From Maritimibacter alkaliphilus HTCC2654 (GTDB lineage: Bacteria; Pseudomonadota; Alphaproteobacteria; Rhodobacterales; Rhodobacteraceae): a stretch of 64,000 nucleotides of DNA. The translations under genes and the position numbers were made by a program. The notes beneath the pieces were generated by a model, which was not told where the DNA came from, searched no databases, and was given only the letters and a program-made list of their open reading frames with translations. Positions 1-9,381 of the stretch are shown one piece after another. Each line of letters opens with the position of its first letter. The stretch's first letter is position 1. The stretch covers positions 25,695 to 89,694 of the forward strand of contig NZ_CH902579.1 of assembly GCF_000152805.1 (NCBI RefSeq), written 5' to 3'.

Positions 1-414
1 GCGTGTACAGGTGATACGTGTCTTGGTACCCGCAAGCTCCTGAACATAGGACGCTGTCAAGGTTGCCGTCCCAGACAACCGTCCGGCAAAGTTCAGGGCA
101 ACACGCTCTGCGGCAAGGATCGACGCCGCCGATCCCTCTATACGCATCAACGTATCGCCCGCTTTGCAGGCCGTACCATCCGCCACGACAGTCTCGACCA
201 CAAGATTGGGATCAATCAGCCGAAACGCGAGAGAGGCCACCTGCATCCCAGAAACAACCGCGTCCTGCCGTGCACGCATTTGCGCCTTGTAGCGCGTGCC
301 TTCAGGCAGAACGGAACGGGTTGTCACGTCGCCTGCGGCACCCAGGTCCTCCATAATAGCGTTCCGAACCATGGGTTCGAGGATGATATCGGGGACGTTC
401 GCAACATTGCTCAT
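1..414 (-). CDS. nadC: Quinolinate phosphoribosyltransferase NadC, N-terminal part (runs off left edge)
   Basis: The first 138 codons of a nicotinate-nucleotide pyrophosphorylase (quinolinate + PRPP to nicotinate mononucleotide, CO2 and PPi; de novo NAD synthesis, cytoplasm). The DNA is identical to the first 414 bases of the complete nadC at 50724-51575, so the assignment rests on that copy. It starts at an ATG on the minus strand 126 bases downstream of the ALDH stop codon, in the same orientation, so ALDH and nadC probably form one transcription unit driven from the operator-promoter near 2.05 kb. The remainder lies outside the window, so whether this copy is intact is unknown. Confidence 0.9.
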   Translation of the reverse strand, partial: MSNVANVPDIILEPMVRNAIMEDLGAAGDVTTRSVLPEGTRYKAQMRARQDAVVSGMQVASLAFRLIDPNLVVETVVADGTACKAGDTLMRIEGSAASILAAERVALNFAGRLSGTATLTASYVQELAGTKTRITCTR

Positions 415-917
415 TATTTTTTAGATCCTTATCGGTTTGCAAAAGGGGCAGGAAGGGATGGCCTCATCCCGGCCAAAGCAATCAATACAGAAAAAGCTTT
501 TGGATCCCAGACCCCGTTCGCACATTACCTACGCACCGGGTCACTGACCCGACAGATTGATATGCACATTCTTTTCATGGGTGAAGGAAATCAGTTCGCC
601 AATACCTACTTCGCGCCCGATACCCGATTGCTTGACCCCACCGAACGGGGCACCAAGGAAATGCCGACCGACTTCGTTAACCCAAACAAACCCGGCCTCG
701 ACGCGTGCAGCCGTACGATGAGCCATCACCAGATCCCGAGTCCAAATTGCACAGGGCAGCCCAAGCTCAAGTGCATTGACCTCGTTCAGCATGGAATCTT
801 CGTCCGACCATTTGCGAACCGCAAGAACTGGCCCGAAAATCTCTTCACGGGCGATACGCATCTGCGGCGTTACATCCGCAAAAATCGTCGGCGCGATAAA
901 GCTGCCTTTCGCCAGCG
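1..917. repeat. Long exact direct repeat, copy 1 (nadC 5' end plus ALDH 3' end)
   Basis: Positions 1-917 match 51162-52078 base for base as far as I can read, in the same orientation. The match covers the nadC start, the intergenic gap and the 3' part of an ALDH gene, then stops abruptly inside the ALDH coding sequence. Beyond 917 the two ALDH genes are related but clearly diverged. It extends left past the window edge. An exact block ending inside a gene indicates recent recombination or gene conversion. Confidence 0.95.
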
Positions 918-2019
918 CACCTTCGGTCACCGCATGGCCGCCGGTTACGGCACGCGCGCCTTCGCTCATGGCGGATTCGATGAAGTCCATGATCCGATCG
1001 AACTGTGTCCGGCTGACGATCGCCCCCATCGTGGTCTCCGGCTCTGTCGGAATGCCTGGCTTGTACCGTTCGACAGCCGCTTTGAGATGTGAGATGACCG
1101 CATCGTGGATGTCTACATGCAAGAAAGCGCGGCTCGTCGATCCGCAAGATTGCCCGCACCAGCCGAAATTCATGCCGCCGACGATCGCATCGGCGATCTT
1201 CTTCGGATCGCTGTCCGGATAGGCGATCAGCGCGTTCTTGCCGCCGAGTTCGAGCAGCACTGGTTTGACGGTGTCGCTCGCGCTGCGCATCACCGCCCGG
1301 CCCGCGGGTACGGAGCCGATGAGTGTGACCTTGGCGACGTCGGGATGTTCGGCCAGCCCAGCTCCTGCCTCGACGCCGCCCGGCAGAACATTGAACGTGC
1401 CTTTAGGCAGCAGGCCATCGATGAGCTCCGCCAGCCGCAGCGAAGACAACGGAGCCTGAACCGGCGGCTTGATGATGACGGCATTGCCTGCGGCCAGAGG
1501 CGCTGCCATCTTTCCGCCGCAGAACATGAACGGATGATTAAAGGCAAGAATCCTTGCAACCACGCCCATCGGCTGGCGTAGGGTCATGTTGATGCGCTCT
1601 GGTCCCATAGGGATCGTATCACCCTTCATTTCGGTCACAAGACCGGCGAAAAACTCCATCTGCGCTGCCGCAATCGCGGCGTCGCCGCGCATTTCAGTAT
1701 AGGGGTTGCCACAGTTTGCAGCGTCCATCATCGCCAGTTCATCGCCATGCTTTCGCAAGAGATTTGCGATTTCCTTCAGGATACGTGCGCGTTCCAGCGG
1801 CACAACATCCCGCCATACCTCGAACCCTTCTTTCGCTGCCGCAACCGCCGCATCGACATCGGCGCGACTTGCCGTCGCAACCGACCCGATCCGCTCGCCG
1901 GTTCCTGGGTTGAAAGTGTCTTCGTACTTTCCCTCTAGTGGCGGCACCCATGCGCCGCCGTAGTAGAGATGGGCTGGTTCTTGAAGAGAGAGCTTCGCGT
2001 CTAGTTTCAGATTTTCCAT
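541..2019 (-). CDS. NAD(P)-dependent aldehyde dehydrogenase, intact
   Basis: A 492-residue ALDH-superfamily enzyme oxidising an aldehyde to a carboxylate with NAD(P)+, cytoplasmic. Catalytic residues are visible: Asn161 in FNHPF, Lys184 in IIKPP, Glu257 in LELGGK and the nucleophile Cys292 in GQSCGS. The ATG at 2019 follows GGAGGATACC. It lies upstream of nadC in the same direction, with a TTGACA promoter carrying a TTAG-N4-CTAA dyad 35-46 bases upstream. The substrate cannot be read from sequence. Co-regulation with phthalate genes and secreted hydrolases suggests aldehydes derived from ester alcohols, which is inference. Its last ~380 bases belong to the exact repeat shared with the ALDH pseudogene near 52 kb, so the gene may be a recombinant. 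Confidence 0.9.
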   Translation of the reverse strand: MENLKLDAKLSLQEPAHLYYGGAWVPPLEGKYEDTFNPGTGERIGSVATASRADVDAAVAAAKEGFEVWRDVVPLERARILKEIANLLRKHGDELAMMDAANCGNPYTEMRGDAAIAAAQMEFFAGLVTEMKGDTIPMGPERINMTLRQPMGVVARILAFNHPFMFCGGKMAAPLAAGNAVIIKPPVQAPLSSLRLAELIDGLLPKGTFNVLPGGVEAGAGLAEHPDVAKVTLIGSVPAGRAVMRSASDTVKPVLLELGGKNALIAYPDSDPKKIADAIVGGMNFGWCGQSCGSTSRAFLHVDIHDAVISHLKAAVERYKPGIPTEPETTMGAIVSRTQFDRIMDFIESAMSEGARAVTGGHAVTEGALAKGSFIAPTIFADVTPQMRIAREEIFGPVLAVRKWSDEDSMLNEVNALELGLPCAIWTRDLVMAHRTAARVEAGFVWVNEVGRHFLGAPFGGVKQSGIGREVGIGELISFTHEKNVHINLSGQ

Positions 2020-2046
2020 CTAAGGTATCCTCCCGGCTTGAGGCCC

Positions 2047-2075
2047 TAATAACTTAGACTTCTAAATAATGTCAA
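2047..2075 (-). promoter_or_regulatory. Promoter with TTAG-N4-CTAA operator for ALDH-nadC
   Basis: On the minus strand a -35 TTGACA (2075-2070) and a -10 TTATTA (2052-2047) are 17 bases apart. Between them lies the dyad TTAGAAGTCTAA (2054-2065). The same arrangement occurs upstream of the phthalate genes and the hydrolase genes, so it reads as a repressor site in the promoter core. Binding by the MarR protein at 47.8 kb is inferred. Confidence 0.7.
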
Positions 2076-2834
2076 TCAGAGAACCCGCCCGAGGGCCGAT
2101 TGGACGCCAAGCAAGTGCGGCAAGTATGTTTCAATCGTCTGCTTCGGTGTCCAGCCGGCAGACGACAAACCGATATTGAGAGCAGCGACGGTCAAACCCT
2201 TGCGATCATTCAGCGGAACAGCGATTGACCGTAAACCCGTTTCCACTTCCTGGTCCACAAACGCATATCCGTCCTCTCTCGCAGCATCGATCCGGCACAA
2301 GGTCTGAACTGGGTCGAGTATTGAGAACTTGGTCCGCGGGGTAAGGTCCGAGCGTCTGACAAGCAGGTCAGCCTCTTCGCGAGGCAGCGCAGCCAACAGA
2401 ACCCTTCCCATCGAGGTGCAATGGGCGGGGAGTCGTGACCCAGGCATGAGCCCGATGGACATCACACGTTTCTGCGCCGCGCGCGCGATATACACGATCT
2501 CGGTCTCATCGAGCAGTGCCACGGAACAGCTTTGACCAATTTGCTCGGAGAGTTGGTCAAGCCAAGGTTGGACAATCTGCGAGAGCGGTAGGGAAGCAAG
2601 TGCGGCCACTCCGAGCCGTAGGATGCGCGGGGTAAGAGTAAAAAACTTACCGTCATAGTCGGCGTAACCTTCGCGGTGGAGCGTCAACAGTACGCGTCGC
2701 GTAGCAGCGCGATCCAAGCCACTGGCGACGGCAGCTTCGGATATCGAAAGACGCGGGGATGTGGGTCCGAAGGCTTCGATCACTTTCAGCCCCTTGGCGA
2801 GCGAGGCGATGTAGTCGGTGGGATTGTTCAACAT
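2076..2834 (-). CDS. pcaR: IclR-family regulator, PcaR/PobR type
   Basis: An IclR-family regulator of about 252 residues. The N-terminal winged helix-turn-helix starts at IASLAKGLKVIEAF and includes LDRAATRRVLLTL. The C-terminal effector domain contains ARAAQKRVMSIGLMPGSRLPAHCTSMGRVLLAALP, typical of the PcaR/PcaU/PobR branch that senses aromatic acids or beta-ketoadipate. It is divergent from pcaIJF, with about 100 bases between, which suits a regulator of that operon. The reading frame extends to a TTG at 2870, but I prefer the ATG at 2834; neither has a clear ribosome binding site. Activator or repressor mode cannot be told from sequence. Confidence 0.75.
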   Translation of the reverse strand: MLNNPTDYIASLAKGLKVIEAFGPTSPRLSISEAAVASGLDRAATRRVLLTLHREGYADYDGKFFTLTPRILRLGVAALASLPLSQIVQPWLDQLSEQIGQSCSVALLDETEIVYIARAAQKRVMSIGLMPGSRLPAHCTSMGRVLLAALPREEADLLVRRSDLTPRTKFSILDPVQTLCRIDAAREDGYAFVDQEVETGLRSIAVPLNDRKGLTVAALNIGLSSAGWTPKQTIETYLPHLLGVQSALGRVL

Positions 2835-2840
2835 GCGAAC
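2826..2840. promoter_or_regulatory. Candidate IclR-type palindrome GTTC-N7-GAAC
   Basis: GTTCAACATGCGAAC is an imperfect 15-base palindrome resembling the GTTCG-N5-CGAAC type sites of IclR-family aromatic regulators. It overlaps the preferred start of the IclR gene and lies about 100 bases upstream of pcaI, as expected for an autoregulatory site. A single short site, so support is weak. Confidence 0.3.
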
Positions 2841-2939
2841 GTTGATATACACATGTTGAAAAAAGATCAATATATGAACATTTTACTCGCTACGGCGGTA
2901 ATCTAGGGATATTTCGAAGTGAATGTAAGGAGGATCCTG

Positions 2940-3659
2940 ATGAACAAAACATCGCCCAGCCTCGCTGACGCGGTTGCGGATATCCCCGATGGCGTACAGG
3001 TTATGATCGGTGGCTTTGGAGGCTCCGGAGCCCCGATCGAACTGATCCACGCTTTAATCGACCGCTTTCGTGCCACCGGCAGCCCCAAGAATCTTACCGT
3101 GATAAACAATAACGCGGGAAACGGCGCGATCGGAATCGCCGCGATGATCAAAGCGGGGATGGTCAGGAAGATGATCTGCTCTTTCCCGCGCAGCTCCAAC
3201 GCCGAGGCATTCAACGAAAAATACCTGGCAAGCGAAATCGAGCTCGAGTTGATCCCGCAGGGTACATTGGCCGAACGCATTCGCGCGCGCGGAGCAGGCA
3301 TTCCCGCTTTTTATACGCCAACTTCTTTTGGTACCGAGCTTGCCGAAGGCAAGCCGACAGAGACGTTCGACGGCAAGATGTACGTGCAAGAGTTGTGGTT
3401 GAAGGCCGACTTCGCCCTGATCAAAGGCCATGATGGTGACGAGACCGGCAACCTTACCTATCGTTTGGCTGGCCGGAACTTCAATCCGTTGATGGCGATG
3501 GCTGCCGATCGCACGATTGCGCAGGTCTCCAACCTCCGCGCACCCGGCTCCATCGATCCTGAGGCGGTAGTTACCCCCGGAATCTTCGTCGACAAGATTG
3601 TCGAGGTTCCCGCGCCTCAACAAGAAGAAGTACTCGTGCGTAGGGGGGTGGTCTACTGA
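2940..3659 (+). CDS. pcaI: 3-oxoadipate CoA-transferase subunit A
   Basis: The 239-residue alpha subunit of succinyl-CoA:3-oxoadipate CoA-transferase, which activates beta-ketoadipate to its CoA ester at the end of protocatechuate catabolism. The family glycine-rich motif GGFGGSGAP is near residue 27, and INNNAGNG and the later GHDGDETGNLTYR segment are typical. The frame is open from a GTG at 2919, but TAAGGAGG at 2926-2933 lies inside that extension and sits correctly for the ATG at 2940, so I use 2940. Its stop overlaps the pcaJ start by one base (TGATG), implying translational coupling. Confidence 0.92.
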   Translation: MNKTSPSLADAVADIPDGVQVMIGGFGGSGAPIELIHALIDRFRATGSPKNLTVINNNAGNGAIGIAAMIKAGMVRKMICSFPRSSNAEAFNEKYLASEIELELIPQGTLAERIRARGAGIPAFYTPTSFGTELAEGKPTETFDGKMYVQELWLKADFALIKGHDGDETGNLTYRLAGRNFNPLMAMAADRTIAQVSNLRAPGSIDPEAVVTPGIFVDKIVEVPAPQQEEVLVRRGVVY

Positions 3660-4354
3660 TGTCCGGTTTCAATTTAATGGAAGACAAACTGACGAACGCG
3701 CAGATCGCGTGGCGTGCCGCTCAGGATATCGAAGATGGTTCCTATGTGAACCTCGGTATCGGATTTCCCGAGATGATCGCCAAGTTCCAGCCCGATGGCC
3801 GCGATGTAACCTATCATACCGAGAACGGCGTGCTGGGATTCGGAAAAGCCCCTGCGGAGGGACAGGAAGACTGGGATCTTATTAATGCGGGCAAAAAGGC
3901 GATTACATTGAAGCCCGGTGCATCCTTTTTCCATCATGCCGACAGCTTTTCGATGGTGCGCGGTGGCCACCTCGATCTGGCCGTTCTTGGCGCGTATCAG
4001 GTCGCCCAGAACGGCGATCTGGCGAACTGGCGCGTAGGCACCAAAGGCGTGCCGGCCGTGGGTGGAGCAATGGACCTTGTGCATGGGGCCAAGCGTGTGG
4101 CGGTTGTAACTGACCATGTAACCAAGGATGGCGGCCCGAAACTGGTCGAGGCCTGTACTTTCCCGCTGACAGGCGTCGGGTGCGTGACCCGCGTCTACAC
4201 CTCTCTGGCCGTGATTGACATCGAAGATAGCAAATTCGTGCTTCGTGAAAAACTGCCGGGCATCACTTTGGACGCCTTGCAGGCGGTGACTGGCGCGACG
4301 TTGCACATTGTTGGCGAAGTTGCCGAACTCAATGTTCCCGAGGGAATCTCATGA
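3659..4354 (+). CDS. pcaJ: 3-oxoadipate CoA-transferase subunit B
   Basis: The 231-residue beta subunit partner of PcaI. The catalytic glutamate motif ENGVLG is present near residue 52, preceded by NLGIGFPE. The final segment LDALQAVTGATLHIVGEVAELNVPEG is the normal C-terminus for the family, so the gene appears complete. It overlaps pcaI by one base upstream and pcaF by four bases downstream (ATGA), so pcaI-pcaJ-pcaF form a tightly coupled operon. Confidence 0.92.
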   Translation: MSGFNLMEDKLTNAQIAWRAAQDIEDGSYVNLGIGFPEMIAKFQPDGRDVTYHTENGVLGFGKAPAEGQEDWDLINAGKKAITLKPGASFFHHADSFSMVRGGHLDLAVLGAYQVAQNGDLANWRVGTKGVPAVGGAMDLVHGAKRVAVVTDHVTKDGGPKLVEACTFPLTGVGCVTRVYTSLAVIDIEDSKFVLREKLPGITLDALQAVTGATLHIVGEVAELNVPEGIS

Positions 4355-5550
4355 CTGACGTATACATATGCGACTACATCCGCACACCAATCGGCCGCTT
4401 TGGCGGTGCGCTTTCCTCCGTCCGCGCTGACGACCTTGCCGCGATTCCGCTTCGGGCCATTGCCGCGCGCAATCCGGGCCTCGACCTTGCCGCGATCGAC
4501 GAGGTGATCTTCGGCTGCGCCAATCAGGCTGGCGAAGACAACCGCAACGTCGCCCGCATGGCGCTGCTTCTCGCAGGCTATCCCGAGACGGTGCCGGGTA
4601 CGACGATGAACCGACTTTGCGGCTCGGGTATGGATGCGGTCATCACTGCAGCTCGGGCGATCAAATCCGGCGAGGCCGAGCTGCTTGTCGCCGGAGGGGT
4701 AGAGAGCATGTCGCGCGCGCCATTCGTGATGCCCAAGGCCACCTCCGCCTTCTCGCGGGCCAATGAGGTCCACGACACCACTATCGGCTGGCGTTTCGTT
4801 AACAAGCTGATGAAGGAAAAATATGGCGTCGACAGCATGCCCGAGACGGCAGAGAATGTGGCCGAAGATTTTGGCATCTCGCGCCCCGATCAGGATGCCT
4901 TCGCCTTGCGCTCGCAGCAGAAAGCGGCCAAAGCCCAAGTCAATGGCCGTTTGGCCCAGGAGATCGTGCCGGTTACGATCCCGCAGCGCAAAGGTGATCC
5001 TCTGGTCATCGACACCGACGAGCATCCGCGTTCCACGACTACATACGAAGGCCTGAAAAAGCTTCGGCCCTTCGTGAAAGCCGATGGCACTGTGACAGCG
5101 GGCAACGCCTCTGGCGTGAATGACGGGTCTGCCGCTTTGATCCTTTCGACGAAAGAAGCTGCCGAAAAGCATGGGCTTAAGCCGATCGCCAGAGTGCTCG
5201 GCGGGGCGACCGCCGGCGTGGCGCCGCGCATCATGGGCTTCGGCCCGGTTCCGGCCTCGAGAAAGCTTCTGGCGCGTCTTGGCCTGCGCCAAGAGGAGTT
5301 CGCAGTGATTGAGCTTAACGAAGCTTTCGCCTCGCAGGGCCTCGCCACGTTGCGTAATCTTGGGATTGCTGATGATGACGTGCGTGTGAACCCCAATGGC
5401 GGGGCAATCGCGTTGGGTCATCCGCTGGGCATGTCGGGTGCGCGGATTACTGGCACCGCGATGCTTGACCTCAAGCCTGGTGAGAAATCGCTATCCACCA
5501 TGTGTATCGGTGTAGGACAGGGTATTGCTATTGCGCTAGAAGCCGTCTGA
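4351..5550 (+). CDS. pcaF: Beta-ketoadipyl-CoA thiolase
   Basis: A 399-residue thiolase that cleaves 3-oxoadipyl-CoA to succinyl-CoA and acetyl-CoA, the last step of the beta-ketoadipate pathway. Cys90 in NRLCGSGMDAV is the acyl-accepting residue. The GGAIALGHPLGMSGAR histidine motif and the C-terminal CIGVGQG cysteine motif are intact. The length is standard. It is the third gene of the pcaIJF operon and faces the remnant of pcaQ five bases downstream, so no room remains for a separate terminator. General acetyl-CoA acetyltransferases share these motifs; the operon context decides the call. Confidence 0.9.
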   Translation: MTDVYICDYIRTPIGRFGGALSSVRADDLAAIPLRAIAARNPGLDLAAIDEVIFGCANQAGEDNRNVARMALLLAGYPETVPGTTMNRLCGSGMDAVITAARAIKSGEAELLVAGGVESMSRAPFVMPKATSAFSRANEVHDTTIGWRFVNKLMKEKYGVDSMPETAENVAEDFGISRPDQDAFALRSQQKAAKAQVNGRLAQEIVPVTIPQRKGDPLVIDTDEHPRSTTTYEGLKKLRPFVKADGTVTAGNASGVNDGSAALILSTKEAAEKHGLKPIARVLGGATAGVAPRIMGFGPVPASRKLLARLGLRQEEFAVIELNEAFASQGLATLRNLGIADDDVRVNPNGGAIALGHPLGMSGARITGTAMLDLKPGEKSLSTMCIGVGQGIAIALEAV

Positions 5551-5555
5551 CTGGC

Positions 5556-6014
5556 TCAACGACGGGCGCAATCCTCTTCAACCCGCCGGTGTAGAAGCCG
5601 CGCCAGCAGATCGGCATGGCTGTCTTCGTCGAACGTGAACTTGCGTGTCAGACCTACCGCCCCGGCCATGTAATCCGACTTTAGATCGAGCGCAGCAAGG
5701 CTGCCGCGCGCAATTTCCCGCGCCACGACGCCGCGCGAGATGAACCAGAGCATCTCAGAACCTTCGAGAAGCGTTTGCGCCGCCGGCAGGGCCACCGTCT
5801 CGAACACCGGTGTGAGATCGGATAACCCCATCGCGGCAAGGTATTGATCCACGCTCTGACGGATGATCGCGCCAGGGTTGGGCAGGATGAGGGGATAGCG
5901 TAGCAGAGCGTCGGTCACCGGCAGATCCAGCGCTGGATGTCCGGCGCGCGCCACCAGCAAGATCGGCTCGTCATAGAGATACTCGAAAGACAGGTGTCGC
6001 GTTGCCCTTAAATC
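5556..6014 (-). pseudogene. pcaQ: LysR regulator PcaQ, C-terminal remnant cut by ISL3 copy 1
   Basis: About 145 codons of the effector-binding domain of a LysR regulator, reading LSFEYLYDEPILLVARAGHPALDL then on to the stop. The match to PcaQ, the activator of pcaDCHGB in alphaproteobacteria, is by sequence character and position next to pcaF. The N-terminal helix-turn-helix half is absent, because the frame runs into the left end of the ISL3 element at 6015. The ring-cleavage genes that usually stand divergently from pcaQ are missing from the window, so this end of the pca cluster was probably lost. Confidence 0.75.
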
Positions 6015-7701
6015 GGCTCTGCCTCAATCTGTGTGGTGGAACGGTAGCATTCTCGCCCGCAACAATTCTGGACCGGCTCGGCCGTACATGGCGCGTTTGA
6101 GGGTCTTCAGGCGATTGATCTGACCTTCTGCTTGGCCGTTGCTCCAGGGCATCTCGATGGCGTTTTTGACGGCTTCGTAGTCCCGGTTCACTGTGCGGGC
6201 AAAGCGCACGATGGGCGCCAGGTCGGTTTCGATCGCGTCGTCGATCCATGCAGGGAGCGGGTCTGCCACGCGGCCGCGCAGGATACCATTGAACCGCATG
6301 GCGAGGCTGCGCATCGATACGAAGGCGGGAGAGCGGGTCTTGAGCGCATCGACTTTACGCGCCTGATCCGAGGTGAGCTTGCCGCGCGGTTTGATGCACA
6401 GCGCGGCCGCGATGACCGGGGAGATCGCGTGCCCCGTTTCCGGGTCCCGAACCGGCTCCAGGATCTTGTGTTCTACCTTGGGATCGCTCGCTTGCTGTTC
6501 GGCTCTGCGCCAACCCGCCAGCAGCCGCTGCAAATGCGACTGGCTCCCCTCGTAACCACGCTCTTGGATCAGACTGAAAAGGGCGCTGCCAGTTCGAATG
6601 CCCTCCTTCCAGCTTTGGCTCAGAACTCTTCAAAATACCATGGCGAACTCGGCTTCAAAGCGGCCCGCCTGCGGTCCGGTGGTGTTTCGAACTGCAGCCA
6701 TTTCGCGATGCTGCGACGCGGAAACCCTGTTCGCCGCCCGATCTCGCTGCAGGAAAGTCCCTGATTTCGGAGCGCATGGATGGTGGTGAAAATCTCTTCC
6801 CGGGACGTCCTGTGCGCAAGGCGGGACTTCAGAAGGCTTCCGGCTGCGGTGATGTTGTCGGCGTCGGACAGCAGCGCCCTGCCGGTGGCACGGCCGTGAA
6901 GGTTCATCTGTTCCTCAATGGCCTGCCGCAGGTTTTGCACGATATGGAACCGGTCGGCGACCTGCTTTGCGTGCGGTGCCCCTTGCCGGGCAGCCTTGGC
7001 GTAGAGACCGCACCGATCTCTGCTGATCACTTCCACCTCGGGGTGTCGCTTTAGCCAGTTGGTGCAGGTGACGACATCTCGATCCTCGAGGATGTCGATG
7101 ACCACGCGACGCTCCAGATCCACGATGATCGTGCCGTAGGTTTGCGATTTCCGCCAGCTCCAATCGTCGATCCCGATGATTGTCGGCGCCTCGGTGGTGC
7201 CTTGAGCACACCTTTTCAGCTGCCTGAGCACCGTGTCATCGCTGACCCCAAGGCCCAAACGATGCAACAACCGCTCCGCAGGCCGTCCGCCTGTCGCATG
7301 CCCAAGATGGCCGACAATCTCCCCTACACGCGAAGTACGACGTGCAAATGGACGCGCAATCGAGCTGATCTGGTCCGAGAAAGTCCGGCGCGGGCAAGCA
7401 GGCGCCAAACATCGCCAACGGCAAACTGCGAGATCAACCGTTACCGCGTCTCCATGCGCGGGATAATCCTGCAGCCACCGACGCCGCCAGCCATGACGTC
7501 GGCGTGAATGCAATCCACAGTCTGGGCAAATGCCGTTGGGTGCCAAGACGCCAGATACAATCCACCCGCCGGATTCACTTCGTTCAACGCTTTGAACTGC
7601 AACATCGCTGCCCGGCGACCAGTGCTTCTTCGAACTCACAACTATCCCTCCTGAATTTTCCAGTTTCAGGATAGTTGCGCCACACAAAGTGAGGCAGAGC
7701 C
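6015..7701 (-). mobile_element. ISL3-family insertion sequence, copy 1 (1687 bp, defective)
   Basis: Bounded by inverted repeats starting GGCTCTGCCTCA at both ends (6015 and 7701). It matches copies 2 and 3 almost exactly but is one base shorter. Flanking octamers are CTTAAATC on the left and CTTAAACC on the right: similar, but not a clean duplication, so the element or its surroundings have recombined since insertion. Its orientation is opposite to copy 2, and the two copies bracket the tniABQ module. Confidence 0.95.
6024..7639 (-). pseudogene. ISL3-family transposase, frameshifted
   Basis: The transposase gene of copy 1. Compared with copies 2 and 3 it lacks one G near 6623 (CTCAGAACTC instead of CTCAGGAACTC), which splits the frame into an N-terminal part of about 340 residues and a C-terminal part of 169. 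It also carries one substitution, GAPHAKQ for GAPQAKQ. It is probably inactive but could be mobilised in trans. The start is taken at the GTG at 7639, as explained for copy 2. Confidence 0.93.
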
Positions 7702-7730
7702 CTTAAACCTGAGACAGGGTTCGCAGCTTC

Positions 7731-9380
7731 GTGTGGCAAATATTGATGGATGATGATCGCGAAGACTTCGTTGCCGCTGGTGCTGAGGAGGCGCGCAGGG
7801 CGGCCGTTCTGCGTCCGCTTGTTCAGGCATATCTCAAAGGAACTGGCAGTCTGGAAAGTGGCATCAATGACGCCGTTTGGGAGCTTGGTGTCAGCAGGGC
7901 GACTGTCTGGCGCTGGATAAAGCGTCTGGCCGAAGAGGGTGGGCGCACCAGCGCGCTGGCTTCTCGGAAACGGGGCCGCCCGACTGGTACAACCTTGATA
8001 TCCGGCAAGGTGGAAGCGGTGATCGAAGAACATCTTCGCCGTTATTTCTTACGGCGGGAACGCCCAAGCCTGTCGCGCATCGTGACAGAAATCCGAAGCG
8101 CGTGCTGGCAGCAGGGCTTGCAACCGCCGACACGTCGGACGGTTCAGCGCAGGCTGGATGCAATGGATGCCCGTGAAATTGCCAAGGCACGCGAAGGCGC
8201 AAAGGCGGCCCGCCAGAAATTTGCGCCGGTCGTAGGCGACAACAAGGCAAACCGGCCACTGGAGGTCGTGCAAATCGACCATACGCCTGCGGACATCATT
8301 CTCGTCGACAGTTTTGAACGCAAACCAATTGGGCGGCCTTGGGTCACGCTGGCGATCGACGTCGCAACGCGGATGGTGACCGGATATTACACCTCTCTCG
8401 AGGCACCTTCGCGTCTGTCGGTGGCGCTTTGCCTGACACAGGCTGTGGCCCCCAAGGCGGAACTTCTGGCGGAATTGGTGCGCAATGTTCCTTGGCCCGC
8501 GCAGGGTAAACCGCATAGCATCCACGTCGATAACGGGCGCGATTTCCGGTCGCATGCCTTTCGGTCGGCATGTGCAGAATGGGGGATCGATCTGGTCTAT
8601 CGGCCGCCAGGCAGTCCTCATTTCGGAGGGCACATCGAACGATTGATCGGCACGATGATGGGGGCCGTGCACCTGTTGCCTGGAACAACGCAATCCTCGG
8701 TCGTGGCCAAGGGCGACTATGACGCCGAGGGCATGGCCACGATGACCTTAAGCGACTTCGATCGCTGGTTTGCTCTGGAAATCTGCCGCTACAACAACAG
8801 CATTCATTCAAGTCTTGGCTGCACGCCCGTTGCCAAATGGGAGGCGCTCTCAGAGCAAATGATGGGCGATATCCCCTTCGAGATTGAAGCCTTTCGGGTG
8901 AGCTTTCTGCCAAGTGAACTGCGCAAGGTCAGGCGTGACGGCATCCATCTGTTCCAGATACGGTACTGGTCCGATGCGCTTGCAGGCCACATCGGGCGCG
9001 GGGATGGAAAGGTGGTCGTCCGCTACGACCCTCGCGACCTCTCGGTGATCTGGGTCGAACTGGATAATGACCGATACGTCGAAGCTCGGTACCGAAACCT
9101 GGAAATTCCGCCTGTGTCGCTCTGGGAATATCGCGAAGCCATGAGGAATGCCCGTGCCCTTGGCAAGTCCGGGTCCAATGAGCTGGTCCTGGCTGAGCTG
9201 ATCCGACAGCAACGCCAAATCGAGTCTGAAAGCCGGAGCCTGACGAGGGCCGAACGCCGATCCCGTGAAAGAAAAGGGACATTGGAGGGCGCCAACTCGG
9301 CCGTCTCAACAACCGAAGGGCTGCGCGCGATCGATACGGGTGATACATCGCGCCCATTGTTCAAGGTGGAGAGATGGTGA
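7731..9380 (+). CDS. tniA: TniA/TnsB-type DDE transposase
   Basis: A 549-residue Mu/Tn7/Tn5053-class transposase. N-terminal helix-turn-helix segments (SRATVWRWIKRL near residue 55; TRRTVQRRLDA near 135) precede an rve core with Asp183 (QIDHTPAD), Asp267 (VDNGRDF) and Glu303 (GGHIERLIG). That is a DD35E spacing. A Mu C-terminal-like domain follows. The lysine- and arginine-rich tail is usual for the part that contacts the ATPase partner. It begins only 30 bases from the end of ISL3 copy 1, so the transposon's left terminal repeats are gone. tniB and tniQ follow in the same direction. Confidence 0.9.
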   Translation: MWQILMDDDREDFVAAGAEEARRAAVLRPLVQAYLKGTGSLESGINDAVWELGVSRATVWRWIKRLAEEGGRTSALASRKRGRPTGTTLISGKVEAVIEEHLRRYFLRRERPSLSRIVTEIRSACWQQGLQPPTRRTVQRRLDAMDAREIAKAREGAKAARQKFAPVVGDNKANRPLEVVQIDHTPADIILVDSFERKPIGRPWVTLAIDVATRMVTGYYTSLEAPSRLSVALCLTQAVAPKAELLAELVRNVPWPAQGKPHSIHVDNGRDFRSHAFRSACAEWGIDLVYRPPGSPHFGGHIERLIGTMMGAVHLLPGTTQSSVVAKGDYDAEGMATMTLSDFDRWFALEICRYNNSIHSSLGCTPVAKWEALSEQMMGDIPFEIEAFRVSFLPSELRKVRRDGIHLFQIRYWSDALAGHIGRGDGKVVVRYDPRDLSVIWVELDNDRYVEARYRNLEIPPVSLWEYREAMRNARALGKSGSNELVLAELIRQQRQIESESRSLTRAERRSRERKGTLEGANSAVSTTEGLRAIDTGDTSRPLFKVERW

Positions 9381-9381
9381 A

